Source: Capsaspora owczarzaki ATCC 30864 (lineage: Eukaryota > Opisthokonta > Filasterea). Taken from it: a DNA stretch of 64,000 nucleotides. The DNA lies in assembly GCF_000151315.2 (NCBI RefSeq), contig NW_011887292.1, positions 475,534-539,533 on the forward strand, read 5' to 3'. The translations under genes were made by a program, and so were the position numbers. Within the stretch, counting starts at the first letter, position 1; every line of letters begins with the position of its first letter. Positions 25,684 to 38,082 of the stretch are shown one piece after another. The notes beneath the pieces were generated by a model. It was not told the DNA's origin, did no database searches, and was given only the letters and a program-made list of their open reading frames with translations.

Positions 25684-28043
25684 ATGCAACCGACAAAAGC
25701 TATGCGGAAGACCACTCGAGTTGACTTGACTGCCATTGCATTGAGCGGCTGCAGCAGCTGGTTGTTACTGTTGTTGTTGCTGGTTGCAGTGACGACGGCG
25801 GCTGGAGCAGCGGGCAAGGCAGACAGTCCGCGCCCGGCCTTCTTCCGACTCGAGGACGAACTCTTGCATGTCAGCACGCTCTACCATGCGGGCGATGTGG
25901 CGCGCTCGACCGTGCTCAGGCACAGTGACGACAGGAAGAGCGTGTCGTTGGTCGATTGGCCCTTTGGCAGCACCGACTTTGGCAGCGCGCCAGTGTCTGT
26001 GTCTGTGCTCGCTGCCGTTGCGTCCAATGTCAAGGTAAAGCCCAACGCAATGTGTATGTGTGTATGTGTGTGTGTGCAATGAGCGAAATCTGGGACGAGA
26101 AGAGTCCCTTTGGGTCGAAATTGGTCGACAGTTGGCCAACAATTTTGGTGACCAAACACAGCCACTGCCAGCTCATCCAACTCACAGAGCTTGAAGTGCG
26201 CGCAAAAGGGATGAGCGGTTTTCAACTTTAGCACAACTCACTGATTTACTGGTCTGGTCGTGTTTGATTTTGGTGCGAAAAACAAACAACAACAACCACA
26301 CAGTTGGGCGCGGGAACGCGGTACGGGAACGCGGTACAGGTCTCACGACGACCAAGAATTTGTGTGCTACATGACACAACCAGAGGACGACAACAAGGCT
26401 GCTGAAGAGCGTCCGTCCATCACGCAACTATTGGCGCCGATGGCTGCGCAGTGCATCTCGCATGTAAGAAGTTGGTTTATTCGCTTTCTCGGCCTGGTTG
26501 ATTGTCGCGCCCAATCTCACATCGACCAAATTTACTTTGATTCGCTGTTCATGTCCCCCGGAATGAATTCTAGAGCGTGGGCTGGTGGCATTACGAGTTC
26601 TGCTATGGACGCCATGTCCGACAGTACCACACAAACAACGCGGGACAAGAGGATGCCAGCTACATTCTCGGATACGACCGACACCACCAGTCATTCGATC
26701 ACTCAGATGCAGCAGCGCACCCCGATGCCCAAAAAGACTCGGCAAGGGGCTCGATTGAGCAAGATGACGAGCTTACCCACCAGTACTTTGACGGAACCTT
26801 CTGCGAGCTGATTGGCGCTCGTCGAAAAACAGAAGTCCGCTTCCACTGCGCACCAGACAAGCCAGATCATGTTCTATCAATCCGTGAAGTCGCCACCTGT
26901 GTGTATGCGATGGTCATCAACACCCCGCGCGTGTGCTCGCATCCGCATTTTTCGACAGCTCAGAGCGCCACGCCGGGAGGTGTGCTCAAGCACCACCAGT
27001 CTGTCGTTTGTGCGCGCATTGCGGATACTTCCTCGCCGCGCGAGTCTGCAGTTCCCAGAGTCTCGGCAACAATTCCCTCCGTCCCACACGACCCTGTTGC
27101 TCTCCACTGGGCTTCGCAAAATACTCGGCTCCCTCCGCCACTGTTGGACAGGGAAGTCAATGTCGATGCACCTCCCGGCCCGGTCGTGTCCTTTCTCAAG
27201 CAGCCTCAGGAGCTGGAATTTGCTCGCCAAACTGCCGTTGCAATGCAGTTCTTGCTTGCAGACGCAATCCCGGACGTGGGTGGCGCGGCAGACCAAGGCG
27301 GGGTCGATCTGAACCAAGTACTGGCAGCCGTCACCCAAAACAACCAAGAAGCGGGAGCCTTTCGGCTGCCAGCTGGTGCCCAATTAGAGACTAGTGTGGA
27401 CGCAGATGGAAATCAGGTTGTGACCATCAACTTGGGTCACATTTCTGTGCAATTTGGCGCGCAAAACGAACCAGGATCGCAATCATCGAATCAACAGCAG
27501 CAGTCGGACAAGCCCGAGCGGCAATCCAACGGCCTGTTTGAAGCAGGTCCGAATCACAACGGGCAGCGAGGGGTGGAGATTGCCAATTTTGGAATGTCTG
27601 TCGAGAAGGAGGAGGAGGAGGACGTCGAGGTCGTTGAGATGTCTGCCGAAATGAAAGAGCAGGTTGCCAAGGCGCTTGCTGCAGGTCTACGAGAGGCCTT
27701 TGCTCGTATGCAGAATTCTCGAGGCCCGAATGCTCACGCTGCACCAGCTGGACAATTGGCGGGTAATGAGCGCGATTCGCATCAGCAGCAGCAGCAACAG
27801 CCACATCAACCACAACAGCAACATCAACCACAGCAACAACCACTGCAACAACAACAACCACTGCAACAACAGCAACAACAGCAGCAACAACAGCAACTTG
27901 AACACCAAGAGCAAGATCGGACACAGCAACCACAGGCCGCGCGCCCAATTCGTCCGCTCACTGAGGAAAAAAGACAACGTCAAATGGAGCAACACCGTCT
28001 CAGGCAACAACACCAGCGACCAGGAGCCCAAGCTGTGCCTTGA
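25684..28043 (+). CDS. OS-9-like ER lectin (MRH domain)
   Basis: Luminal lectin that selects misfolded glycoproteins for ER-associated degradation. Exon 1 (25684-26034 or a little longer) encodes a signal peptide with a strong Leu-rich core at about residues 28-40. The next exon ends at 26463; its acceptor is 26304 or 26340. The last exon is 26574-28043. The MRH domain has GWWHYEFCYGRHVRQYH with the tandem Trp pair and Gln, then TEVRFHC, Glu in IREVATC and Tyr in CVYAMV, matching mannose-binding residues of OS-9. The C-terminal half is acidic, then poly-Gln; no HDEL-type tail. The exon 1 to exon 2 join is not settled: the best donor (GTAAAG at 26035) does not keep frame with either acceptor, whereas a donor at 26052 does. 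Confidence 0.85.
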
Positions 28044-28206
28044 CATGTTGTTTGTGCAATGTTGAATGTTGCTGTCCAACACACATGAATGAATACACAA
28101 TGCCCAGCGACGCACATCCTTGCTTTTTTTTGTTTTTGTACTATCCTGCATGTTGCTCAGTCCCTTTGCTACTTTGCTCTCAGCAGCGTCATCAGTCAGA
28201 CACAGA

Positions 28207-28917
28207 ATGGACGAAAGCTGGCTGGGATGGGAGCCGCCTGCGCAGACGCTGTCGAGCTCTGCGAATCTGCCGATCGTCTTTGTGTCTGACTACGATGTCC
28301 CGAGCATGATCCGGAGCCAGCGGAGTCTGCTGATGGGCGCGCTCGAGATCACTCGGATTGTCGACGCCGACGTGAAACATCACATTGTTTCACTGCTTGA
28401 AACGCAGCCGTCAAAGCTGTTCATGAGCGCAGCGCAGCGCAAGCACCAAGCAAAGCTCAAGGCAGCTGCGAGCAGAACGACTGCCAGCCACCTGCGCGGG
28501 TCGATGCAGGACAGCCCCAGCAGCCACCATCAAAAGGCGCTCAAGTCGGGCTTCCTCGCTGCAGAGGACGAGAAGGACCAGGCGCAGCAGGCGCTCCAGG
28601 GCGTCCCACTGCTTACTGCGTCCGCCAGCATGAGTTCACGTGCAGCTGCGTCAGGAGGGTCACTTGCGCGGCGGCTGGGCGGCGGTGGGGCGGCCATCGC
28701 GCCAACCACGCCCGTCAAAGTTGCATCCGGGCAAGTGCCGCAGACACCCCCAAGTACGCTCAAACGAAGGATCAGAGATCTATCCGATGAGGAAGATGAT
28801 GCAAGCAACCTCACCGATGACGACGATGCGGACGATGGTGTGTTCCGCGGTCGGCGCGCGACTTCCACTCCTTCGTCCACTTCGAAACGAAAAAGTCGAC
28901 AACAATCTACAACTGCG

Positions 28918-28957
<40 letters not shown>

Positions 28958-31349
28958 CCAAGGCAGCGGTCAGTGATGGCGACAATGCAGCGACGGGTGG
29001 CACGGGATCAGCCACTCCCAACGAGACAAAGAATACTGGCCGCCAAAGTGTCCGAAAATCTCTGTTTCGCCTGTCATCGTCCACCACAGACAAACCTGCG
29101 CTCGCAGCACCATTGCCGTTGCTCAGCGAGGACAGCTCACGAAAAAGGCCTCGACTCTCGGCCATGGATTCGGACGATGACAGCGAACAAGACTCTGCAG
29201 ACCGCTTCCAGCGCGAGACAAACCGTCGAAATGCAACCGCGCTTGCCAATCCGCTGGTCGACAATGCAGAAACCCCGAGGCGTCGCGAGCAGCACCAACG
29301 GGAACAAGCCCCAGTGGAAGAGCTCCCGGACTCTCGCATGCAGCAAGGCACGCGCAAAATTGCTTCGCGTGCTGCCAAACAGGTCGCACAAAAGCAGTTG
29401 TCACAGATGCATTCACCCACCGGCGCTGTTCTTCAGCGGGTAATTCCTCGTGGGCAGGCTCGCGGCTCGCCCAAACCGCCAACTGCTCAATTGAGCTCGA
29501 AGGCTGCGTCGTCAGGAAAGCAAGCCACCGAAGCACCGTCAGCCGCAACCAGACATGATGAGTCCTCGTCAGAAAGCGAAGATGAAGAAGCACTCTTCGA
29601 CGATGAAAACGAGGACGAGGAAGAAGAGGAAGACCTGCAGCGATACTTCCACGATCACAACAAGTCGGATCTAACCTCCAACAATACTCTGGCTCATCTG
29701 AAAGGAGTCGACGAAGAGGTGAGAGTGTGGGGTTTTTTTTGTTGCGTTTGGCTGTTGTTGGGGGTGGGGAGACTCTTGGTGCGATTGTTTGTTGCATGGT
29801 TGGAGCTCATTGCACCCCGCTTTGGAATTGTCCGCAGACCCTCGCAAGTGCCATCAAGCGACTTCCCGAGCAGATGGTCGAGGAGCGAAATCTGCTCCGA
29901 GCTCAGCTCGCTCTTCAGTTCCCCCGTTGGATGTTTGAACTTCAGTACGGTGATAATGCTTTGCTGCTAGAGCTCTTTGGGTTTGTGTGTCTAAATGTTG
30001 GGTTTGTTTTTGGCTTGCAGGAACAACTTTAACCTATTGCTGTACGGCCTCGGATCCAAGCGAAGGATTATGCGCGATTTCGCTTCGGCCATCCTACCCG
30101 ATGCCTGTCAGCTTTTTGTCAACGGATACTTTCCTGGTCTCACCATTCGACATGTGCGTTGCCCGAAATTCTTGGCCTCCACTGTTGTGTTTGTTTGTGC
30201 TCACCCTGGAATGGCTCAACCTTGTAGATTTTAGCACAGCTCACCGAAGGTGTACTCAACTGTTACGACACCTTCCGCACACCGTTTGAGCAGTGTGATT
30301 ACATCCGTCGAACGTTCGCGCTTGCCGAATGTATGTAACACCTTGGCTTTCCTTGGTTTTCCCGCGCCGTCGTCAGGAAATTTGCTGAGTGGTCTAAACT
30401 GATCTCTCTATGCTTTCGTTTGTTTTTCATCATGCAGCCGACACGACCATCCCGCGACACGTGTATCTCTTTATCAACAACATCGAGGGGCCGGGCCTCC
30501 GCAACGAAAAGGCGCAAGCCATTCTTGCGTCGCTGGCCTCGTTGCCTCAATTCCATCTTATTGCATCCATTGATCATGTCAATGCGCCTTTGAGTAAGGT
30601 TATTGATGCTTTGCGTTGCAACGTCTGAGTTTAGGAGTTTTGGTGCTCAAATCTTCTTTTCGTGGGATGGGTTGTTGGGTTTCGGCCAAAACTCGCTCAG
30701 TCTGGGACAATGAAAAAGTCGGACGCTTTTCTTGGATCTGGCACGACGCCACGACTTATGATCCGTACCAACACGAGACGTCCTACGAGCACTCGCTTGC
30801 CGGTCTGCTCTCAGCCACCGGCTCCACAGGCGTGGGTCACACGAACGTTCGCGGAGTCATGCACGTGCTCAAGAGTCTCACGCCGAACGCGCGCAGCATT
30901 TTCAAGCTTCTTTTGACCTATCAACTCGATGAAGGCGAGGAAGCGGAAGGTGAGGGTTTTGCTTTTGTTTTGTTTTGTTTGGTTTTTTTGGGTTTGTTGT
31001 GTTTTTCTTTGTGTGGTTTGAAAGTCTTACTCGATTGCGTTGCGGTCGTGTTCCCAGGTTTCCCATTCCATGCGTTCTACAAGCTGTGTCGTGAACGATT
31101 TTTGGTAAACAGCGATCTAACCCTCAGAACACAGTTGACCGAATTCCGAGATCACGAAATGATTCGGTCGCGCAAGGTACAGTTGGCAGTTGGTTGTGTT
31201 TTCATCGCGCTCGAAGCGGTTACTGACTATTTTTTTTTCATGCATGGTGATACGTTTCATAGGGAACGGATGGCTTGGAGTATCTGTCGGTGCCAATGAG
31301 TACCACATTGATGAAAAATGTACTCGAAGCAATCAACACTACCAAATGA
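28207..31349 (+). CDS. ORC2: Origin recognition complex subunit 2
   Basis: ORC core subunit acting at replication origins in the nucleus. Eight exons, 28207-29718, 29838-29980, 30021-30153, 30228-30330, 30438-30593, 30701-30949, 31058-31176, 31263-31349, keep frame and give about 833 residues. The first 480 residues are a low-complexity, Ser/Thr/Arg/Asp-rich region with a (ACT)n-encoded Thr run and acidic clusters, typical of disordered ORC N-termini. The conserved AAA-like part has LLLYGLGSKR, VNGYFPG, FINNIEGPGLR and IDHVNAPL. The C-terminal winged helix has SLTPNARSIFKLL, LVNSDLTLRTQLTEFRDH and GLEYLSVP. Exons 2-8 are strongly supported. Start by first ATG of the long frame. Confidence 0.96.
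28917..28958 (+). repeat. (ACT)n coding microsatellite in ORC2
   Basis: About fourteen ACT codons in a row encode a poly-Thr run in the disordered N-terminal region of ORC2. Length polymorphism is likely. Confidence 0.9.
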
Positions 31350-31568
31350 GCATTTACTTTCGCAGTGCCCACATTGTACCTTTAATACAGGTTCTTCTTG
31401 GCTGCTGTTTTGTTGTATTTTTGCAGAGGTGTGTGTGCGGGTATCAGACCGTTATCAAAAGAATGAGTTGCGACTGTATTTTCGTTACAAGGTACATCAC
31501 AAAACCATGGCTCCTTCTGCGGGCAAAAGGCGTCGACGGCGAAAACCAAGTCGCAAACAAAAGCGCGG

Positions 31569-32945
31569 TTACTTGCGGGAGGCGGCAGCGAAGCGCTCGT
31601 TGACGTTGTTCCAGTTCACGACCTTCCAGATGGCCTTGAGGTAGTCAGGGCGAGCGTTCTTGTACTGAAGGTAGTAGGCATGCTCCCAGACGTCAATGCC
31701 AAGCAGAGGGGTGTGGCCTGGTTGCACGAACAGAGGAAATCGAAGGAAAAATCAATGCGGGACCCGATGCATTGAACAGCAACAACACGCATTCAACCCA
31801 TACCAGTCAGGGCCTGCAGGGGATCTTGGTTGGCGCAAGCGGTGATGACGACACGGCCCTTGGTCTTGTCGTAGCCCTGAGAACAACAAGCCAGAAAATG
31901 TAGCGGTGAGCTCACGGATGCTTGTTGCAACCTGGAACAAAAAAGCGCCACACTGCACTTACGAGCCAGCCCCAGCCAGAGCCCTGAACAGCAGCCGTCT
32001 GGGTGTTGAACTTTTCGACGAAAGCATCGAACGAGCCAAACTCGGCGTTGATGGCCTTGTTGAGCTCAGCTGACCGACAAAAACCAAAAACAAACACAAA
32101 CAAGCGAGACGACACGTCAGACGACTGTATCTTCTCAATGTGACGATCGCGCAATGTGTGCTTGCGTTCCCCCAATGGTACACACCAGAAGGCGAGCCCG
32201 ATTGCGAAGCCGGGGCCAAGTTGGTCCAGAAGATGGAGTGGTTGATGTGACCACCGCCGTTGAACTTGATGGCGGACTGCAGGGCAATCTGAGCAGACAA
32301 GTCGTTCTTGGCCTGCGTTCCCAAAAAAGAAAGCCAAACAAAAAAAAAGAGATATATCAACAATATCAGACAATCGGCACCCCCCATGTCTGAGAATGGA
32401 ACGGCGAATCTGAATCTGTCTCAATCGTAGTTGGTTCTGTAACGTACCGTGGCTTCGGCGTACTTTTCCTCGGCAATGTTGAGGTTGTTGACGTACGCTT
32501 GGTGATGCTTGGAGTGATGGATCTGCCACAATGTCAACAAGACGTGCAACAATGATGAGTGGAAAAGGCGAACATCCTTTTTTTTTTTTTTTTTTTTTTT
32601 TGTTGGTTTTGCTTGTAGAAGGTCTCGTTTTCAACGTGTTTGAGTGGACTCGCGCCATGCGTTCTTCGCCCAGACTGTCGTGGTCGTTGTTTGCAAGTTG
32701 CCCTTGTTTGGACTTGGCAGGCGAATCGAGCAGGATCGGAGGGGGAGCAGAGGAAGCAGAAGGGTGAAAAAGCTCCGTTTTGCTACCTTCATGATCTCGG
32801 CGGAGATGACGGGCTCGAGGGCGCTGTAGTCGTAGGGCATGTCGGGAAGGGTGTGCTTGGCACGCATGGGGACGGCAGCAGCAACGGCGGCGGTGGCGGA
32901 GGCGCGCGAGGCGACAGAGCGGACGAGGGCAGCGGATTGAAGCAT
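31569..32945 (-). CDS. SOD2: Mitochondrial manganese superoxide dismutase
   Basis: Converts superoxide to hydrogen peroxide in the mitochondrial matrix. Six minus-strand exons, 32945-32787, 32522-32448, 32312-32186, 32069-31963, 31876-31804, 31717-31569, give about 229 residues. The first 30 residues are Ala/Arg/Ser-rich without acids, a typical matrix presequence, and mature sequence starts near [11 protein letters not shown]. Metal ligands by family alignment are H55 in HHSKHH, H103 in HINHSIFW, and D189 and H193 in [15 protein letters not shown] and Gln in ANQDP also fit Mn-type enzymes. It is convergent with ORC2 and divergent from the Cdh1 gene across about 175 bp. Confidence 0.97.
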
Positions 32946-33120
32946 TTGGCAATGAATCGAGACTGGCCAGCAGACCTGCTCCATTCAGTGAAGATGCGTT
33001 CGTGTACAATACAATGTGAATCCATTGAATGACAAGGATCGAATCTGAGCTGTGTTGCCAATGTTCGAATGGAGCTCACTCTCTTTGCTTCGACCCCCCT
33101 GACTTGCCTGTTTGGACTGA

Positions 33121-35380
33121 ATGGAGCTGGACGGGATTCCCGCTCTGCGACTGACACCGAGACGACCCGCCGGACCCGCAGCAGCACGCGTGCCAGTCAC
33201 TCCGACTGCATCATCCGCATCATCCGATGACTTTGCGTTTGCTGCGCCTGCCTCGCCGGCATCCACCGCTCAAGGGCAGCGGCAGCAGCAGCAACAACAG
33301 CAGCAGCAGCAACGCTTGGACGCCGACAGGTCAGTTGCCGACGCTCCTTCCACTGACTTTCCCATTCGTTGCCCTGTCCTGACTGTCTGTATTCTGGATG
33401 TGCGTTCGGTGCTCATCGCAGGTTTATTCCGCTTCGCGATGGCGACTGGGACTTTGCTTTGACCGGGTCGTCGCCTGCTGGTAAGCGTTTTTTGAGTCAA
33501 AAGAAACCGTTTCACTTTTTTTTTTTTTTTTTTTTTTTTGTTTCAAACCTTCTTTTGGAGCAAAAACATCTGCTTCTCTATGCTTCGTTCTCTACTTTTC
33601 TATTCCTGGTGTTTGATTGACATTTATTGCCTTGCTGAGGTGGGGGAAGGTTCTCTTTCCCCAATGCTTGCAGAGCTCCGATTGGAATACTTACCCTCCT
33701 GCTGCTACTTGTTTCGCAGAGCTCAAGCCGAAAAACACCCTGTCCCTTCTGTTGCAAACAGAACTGCTCGGAGGAATCGTGTATCCTCCGGAAAGCGGTG
33801 ACGACTCAACCACTATGCCTCCGAACAACAAGGCCGCCGTAGTCACTCCCGTAACGCTGCCAATGACCCAAATTATGCCGCAAGTCCCGCCAACGCTGCT
33901 CAACTTTGGCAGCCCGTCGCGGAGTGACTCGTTTTCCTCCGCTGGTGGTTCAAACCATGGATCGCCATCGTCGTCTTCATCGTCGTCCGCTTCTTATGGT
34001 CGCAACTCGGCTTCATCGGCAGCGTTCGTGTCGCCAACCCGACGCTCCATTTCCATGGACGAGACAACCCGCCGCTTTGTGCGTCAACCGTCCAACCTCT
34101 CCAATTCGTCTGGTGACGCTGCCTCCAGTCCCCTGGAGTCACCTTCGTTTCCGCGCAAACTTTCGTCGGACTATTACTCGCCAACCGCGCCGGTGCCACT
34201 GGGCACCCGAAGCGACGAGAGTTTGCAAACCTCGCCATTTTCGACATCCGCCATCTCTGCCCTCTCTGAGCGGATACTAACCTCCCCGAAGCCCGTGCTG
34301 CGGAAAATTTCGCGTCACGCGGCAAGAATTCTCGACGCACCAGACCTCCAGGACGATTTCTACTTGAACTTGCTTGACTGGTCGAGTTTGAACATGGTGT
34401 CTGTTGCGCTTGGCAGCAGCGTCTTTCTCTGGGGCGCCAACACGGCCAAAGTCACCAAGCTTTGCGATCTGAGTGAAGGGCTCGCCGTCACCTCCCTGTC
34501 CTTTGTGCAAAGAGTAAGCTTATTGGTTTGGGGCGTCCGCATTGTACATTTAGTCGTGCTGGAGATTGGATCAGTCCTCCTCTTCTGACTTCTGACTCGA
34601 CCCTGTAACAATGTGCAGGGAACGCATCTTGGTGTGGGGACAACCGCAGGCACAGTGCAGCTGTGGGATGTGGAGAAGAACAAGAAAGTCCAAACATTGA
34701 ATGGCCACACTGGTCGAGTTGGTGCTCTTGCATGGAATGGATCGCTGGTGGCCTCGGGAAGTCGCGACAGGTCGATCCACATTTATGACGTCCGAATGCA
34801 CCGTCCTTTGGTCAGAGAGTTGCAAGCACACAAGCAAGAAGTCTGCGGGCTCAAGTGGTCGCCTGACGGCACGATGCTCGCATCTGGAGGAAACGACAAC
34901 AAGCTGCATATTTGGAAGCTTGATCAGATGCGAGAGCCCATTCTACGGTTCTCTGAACATGCTGCAGCAGTCAAGGCCATTGCGTGGTCGCCGCACCAGC
35001 ATGGACTGTTGGCCTCTGGTGGCGGCACTGCCGACAAGACCATTCGTTTCTGGAACACGACCCTGGGTGCCTGTCTCACCCACATTGAGACAGGGTCTCA
35101 AGTGTGCAATCTTGCGTGGTCGAAATCGTCGCCCGAGCTCGTCAGCACGCATGGGTACTCCCAAAACCAGATTGTGGTGTGGCGCTATCCACAGCTCTCG
35201 CAGCTGGCTATTCTTACCGGTCACACGATGCGCGTGCTGTATCTTGCGCTTTCTCCGGATGGAGAGACGGTCGTTACCGGTGCTGGCGACGAGACGCTAC
35301 GCTTCTGGCATGTCTTCAGTCAACCCGGCAACAGCCGCCAGCAGACAAGTGCTCTGCAATCTGTCGCGCGTATTCGATGA
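33121..35380 (+). CDS. Cdh1/Fizzy-related APC/C activator
   Basis: WD40 substrate receptor that activates the anaphase-promoting complex in late mitosis and G1. Four exons, 33121-33329, 33422-33480, 33720-34513, 34619-35380, give about 607 residues. An N-terminal poly-Gln run precedes the C-box DRFIPLR, split across the exon 1-2 junction. KNTLSLLLQTELLGG matches the segment after the C-box in Cdh1 proteins. A Ser-rich region follows, then ILDAPDLQDDFYLNLLDWSS and seven WD40 repeats including SGGGTADKTIRFWN and WSKSSPELVSTHGYSQNQI. The C-terminal IR dipeptide that docks on APC3 is present. Overall similarity is to Fzr1/Cdh1 rather than Cdc20. Confidence 0.96.
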
Positions 35381-35526
35381 TGAAGCGAAGTCCAAGAGTC
35401 CAGATGTAGATTTGTTTGTTGCGTTGCCCACGTTAAACCAAAAAAAAAACCATCGAAAATGTGAATTGATAGTATTAACGTCTTAACAATGAAATGACAA
35501 GGCTGTCTGTGAGAACAAGAACGTTC

Positions 35527-37185
35527 TCACTGAGGGGCGACAAAGTCAACCAACACGCCGAGATGATCGGAGGCGAAAAATCCCGAGCGACCTGGTGGGA
35601 GCTCGGTCCCGTCGTCGTCAAACGGCAGGAAGCCAAATCGGCGAGCATGGTGCACATGAAGCGTGTCACTACGCAGCAATATCCGATCCGGTCGACAACT
35701 ATCAGCGGTTGCAATGTTGTGCATGGCTGGATAGGTGATGCCAGGGTTGTCTCGGGATTCGCGACGGTCGAGCTGTGCCACAAAGCTCAGCCAAGCGTCG
35801 ATAAAGGAATGTTCTGGAAGGTGAAATGGAAACTGTTGCGAGTATGCAGCTGCGCAAGGGTTGAGCGGGGAAGCTAAAAAATCCTTGGCGTCCCGGCTTC
35901 TCGCAGTCAACGGATCAATCGACCTGCGTGTGATTGTATGCGTGCGTATATATGTTTTTCAAGTGAGCGGGATAAAAACTGTGCCATGTGAAGAACGGGA
36001 CGAGCGTACCATTCAAAATCGAAATACACGTTAAAATCGCCGAGCAGAATCTGTGATGCGCGGGTGCTTTGCCAAGTGGATTCCATCCAGTGACTGACTT
36101 GTGCGATTTGCCGGCATTGTTCGCCAGCATCAAATGAAAGGTGGGCGACGAAAACCTCGACACGCCCCAGTTTGGGAATATCAAGATCCACGCGCAAGCA
36201 AACGCGGGCGTTCGTATCCGAGCTGAGCTGCGGATGCGGATTGATTGCGAGAGATTCGATATGCTCCAGAGGGTGCTTGGAAAGGATCTGGGAGATTGAA
36301 GGTGGTAAGCCAAAGAAAATGAGGGGGGGAAAGCGCAATCTCATTCCAAGTTGCCCTTACTCCAAGACCCTCGATGATCTCTCCGGACAGTGTTTGTGCG
36401 GCCTGAAAGTGTGTGAAGCGATACTCGGGGAGCAGTTGAGCAAGTTGTTCCAGCTGGCCCATCGACTGAGAGAAGGAAGGTTTGATTTCGATGAGTCAAT
36501 AGTCCTTTGTAAAACCAAAGCCTTAAAGCCTTGTGTGCCCAAGCTCAGCAGTCCAATCTAACCTGATCCGGCAACACTCGCAGCTCTTGCAATCCAATGA
36601 AATCAGCATGCGTTGCTCGGAGTTGTCTGGCAATTGCAGCTTTGCGGATCTCCCACGGCTCCACGAAATTGCGGATATTGAATGAAGCTACGCGTATGCC
36701 GTGTTGCAGGACAGGAGGCAGCACGGGCTTCTGTAGAATGCTTGCCGACTCGGATGGGAGCAAATCGATCAGAGCTGGGTGAACGCGGTCGGTTGAAGGT
36801 TCTAAAAATGAAAGCGACGGCGCAATCGCGTTAGGATTGGAACATGGCCTGCTGCAAACCAACTAATTGCAATGGTAAATCCCAAACCTGTAAACTGGCT
36901 GCGCGCGCGGAGCATGTGCGCTTTCAGTTGCTCCGCGACGATTGCGTGCTTTTTGAGCAGATAAGGAGCGACAGATGACTCGCTGACACAAGGCGTCAGC
37001 GGACGATTGGGACACGACTTGCAGACAGGACATTGGATGCCGGCGCTCGAGACGATGATGGACTGTGAAGTGCTGGTGAGGGAGTTCGGACTTGGCGACA
37101 GGTGAATGAGACTCGACGACACAAACCAGCCCAGAGCGAACGAGACCAGTGCCACGACCGACACGATGGGTGGGCGGCGCGCCAT
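35527..37185 (-). CDS. Endonuclease/exonuclease/phosphatase-fold protein with N-terminal membrane anchor
   Basis: Metal-dependent phosphodiesterase fold; the substrate (nucleic acid or phospholipid, as in neutral sphingomyelinases) cannot be told from sequence. Five minus-strand exons, 37185-36888, 36801-36563, 36465-36361, 36287-36010, 35923-35527, give about 438 residues. Residues 8-28 form a hydrophobic segment following MARRPP, probably a signal anchor. Catalytic marks in order: SFNIRNF, GLQELR, VAHLSFD, LLGDFN, PDRILLR and SDHLGV, the complete EEP set. Two C-x2-C pairs and further Cys lie just after the anchor. In-frame sequence extends upstream only from non-ATG codons, so 37185 is the start. 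Confidence 0.85.
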
Positions 37186-37451
37186 GCCAGACGAACAGCG
37201 CGAGTCCCGGTCTGTGCGAGCAGGGTTGGAGGCGGGGTGTCGACACGTCGGACAGGTGCTCGATCTGAGCAAACAAGACTGAGTTCAAAGGTGTGAGTTT
37301 TTTGCATTTGGTCAATGGTGGTGATTTATGGTCGTGATGTTTGACGGTGACAGCCAGTTTTGCACTCTCAATTTCGATCAACTTCTTCCATTTTCCTCTC
37401 TTCGTCTCGCTTTGGTGTGTACAAGAACAAGGCACCCAAATAACACTTCCA

Positions 37452-37569
37452 GTTACGGCCATATCTGGTGGAATGCACCGCATCCCGTTCCGCTCTGCGA
37501 AGTTAAACCACCATGAGAGTAGTTAGTACTGCGGTGGGAGACCACGCGGGAATACTGCTTGTTGTAACT
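37452..37569 (+). rRNA. 5S ribosomal RNA
   Basis: Starts GTTACGGCCATA and ends TTGTAAC, whose last bases pair with the first five. The internal control region is recognisable: GCGAAGTTAAACCACCATGA, then GTAGTTAGTACTGCGGTGGGAGACC-like sequence and GGGAATACTGC. Length is about 118 nt. A T-rich run (TTCTTTTTG) follows directly and would end Pol III transcription. It differs from textbook animal 5S at several loop positions but keeps the fold. It appears as a single dispersed copy rather than in an array here. Confidence 0.93.
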
Positions 37570-38018
37570 CTTCTTTTTGTTTGATTGTTTCGATCTTCAA
37601 GCTTTTTTTTTTTTTCTTTTTTCTTTTTCTTTGCCATCCTGGACTGCATGACTGAACTTACCGTTAAAGCTTTGCTTTGAACTGTATTTTTGATACTGAT
37701 AGTTGCCAGACCGTGCTTGAGCGTGCAATTGGCGGTTCGGATGTGCAAAAACGAGTGTGGTTCGACCATCGTCCTTGCGAGCCTCGTAACGGACCGTGCA
37801 CACGATGCCAATCGGTCGCTGGTTCTTAAAAACTGCTGTAAATTTAATTCATTGTTGATTCTGTCTTTATCGCTGGATGCCGGTCTGTGGGAGGTCGGTT
37901 TTTCTTCTCGCTTCTCGAACTCGCATCAGCATTTACGAAGGAACACAGGGGCCATGTTCGCCGTCAATCTGGTGAACCCTACCAAGGCCTCGCATCTTTT
38001 CGTTTCCGTCGAGCAACA

Positions 38019-38082
38019 TTCGCTTTTTCGCCCTCAACAGGTGCGTTGCATTCGCTTTTTCGCCCTCAACAGGTGCGTTGCA
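38019..38082 (+). repeat. Exact 32-bp tandem duplication
   Basis: Two identical units start ATTCGCTTTTTCGCC and end GGTGCGTTGC, at 38019-38050 and 38051-38082. Each unit carries CAACAG|GTGCGT, which looks like a 5' splice site. Confidence 0.95.
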
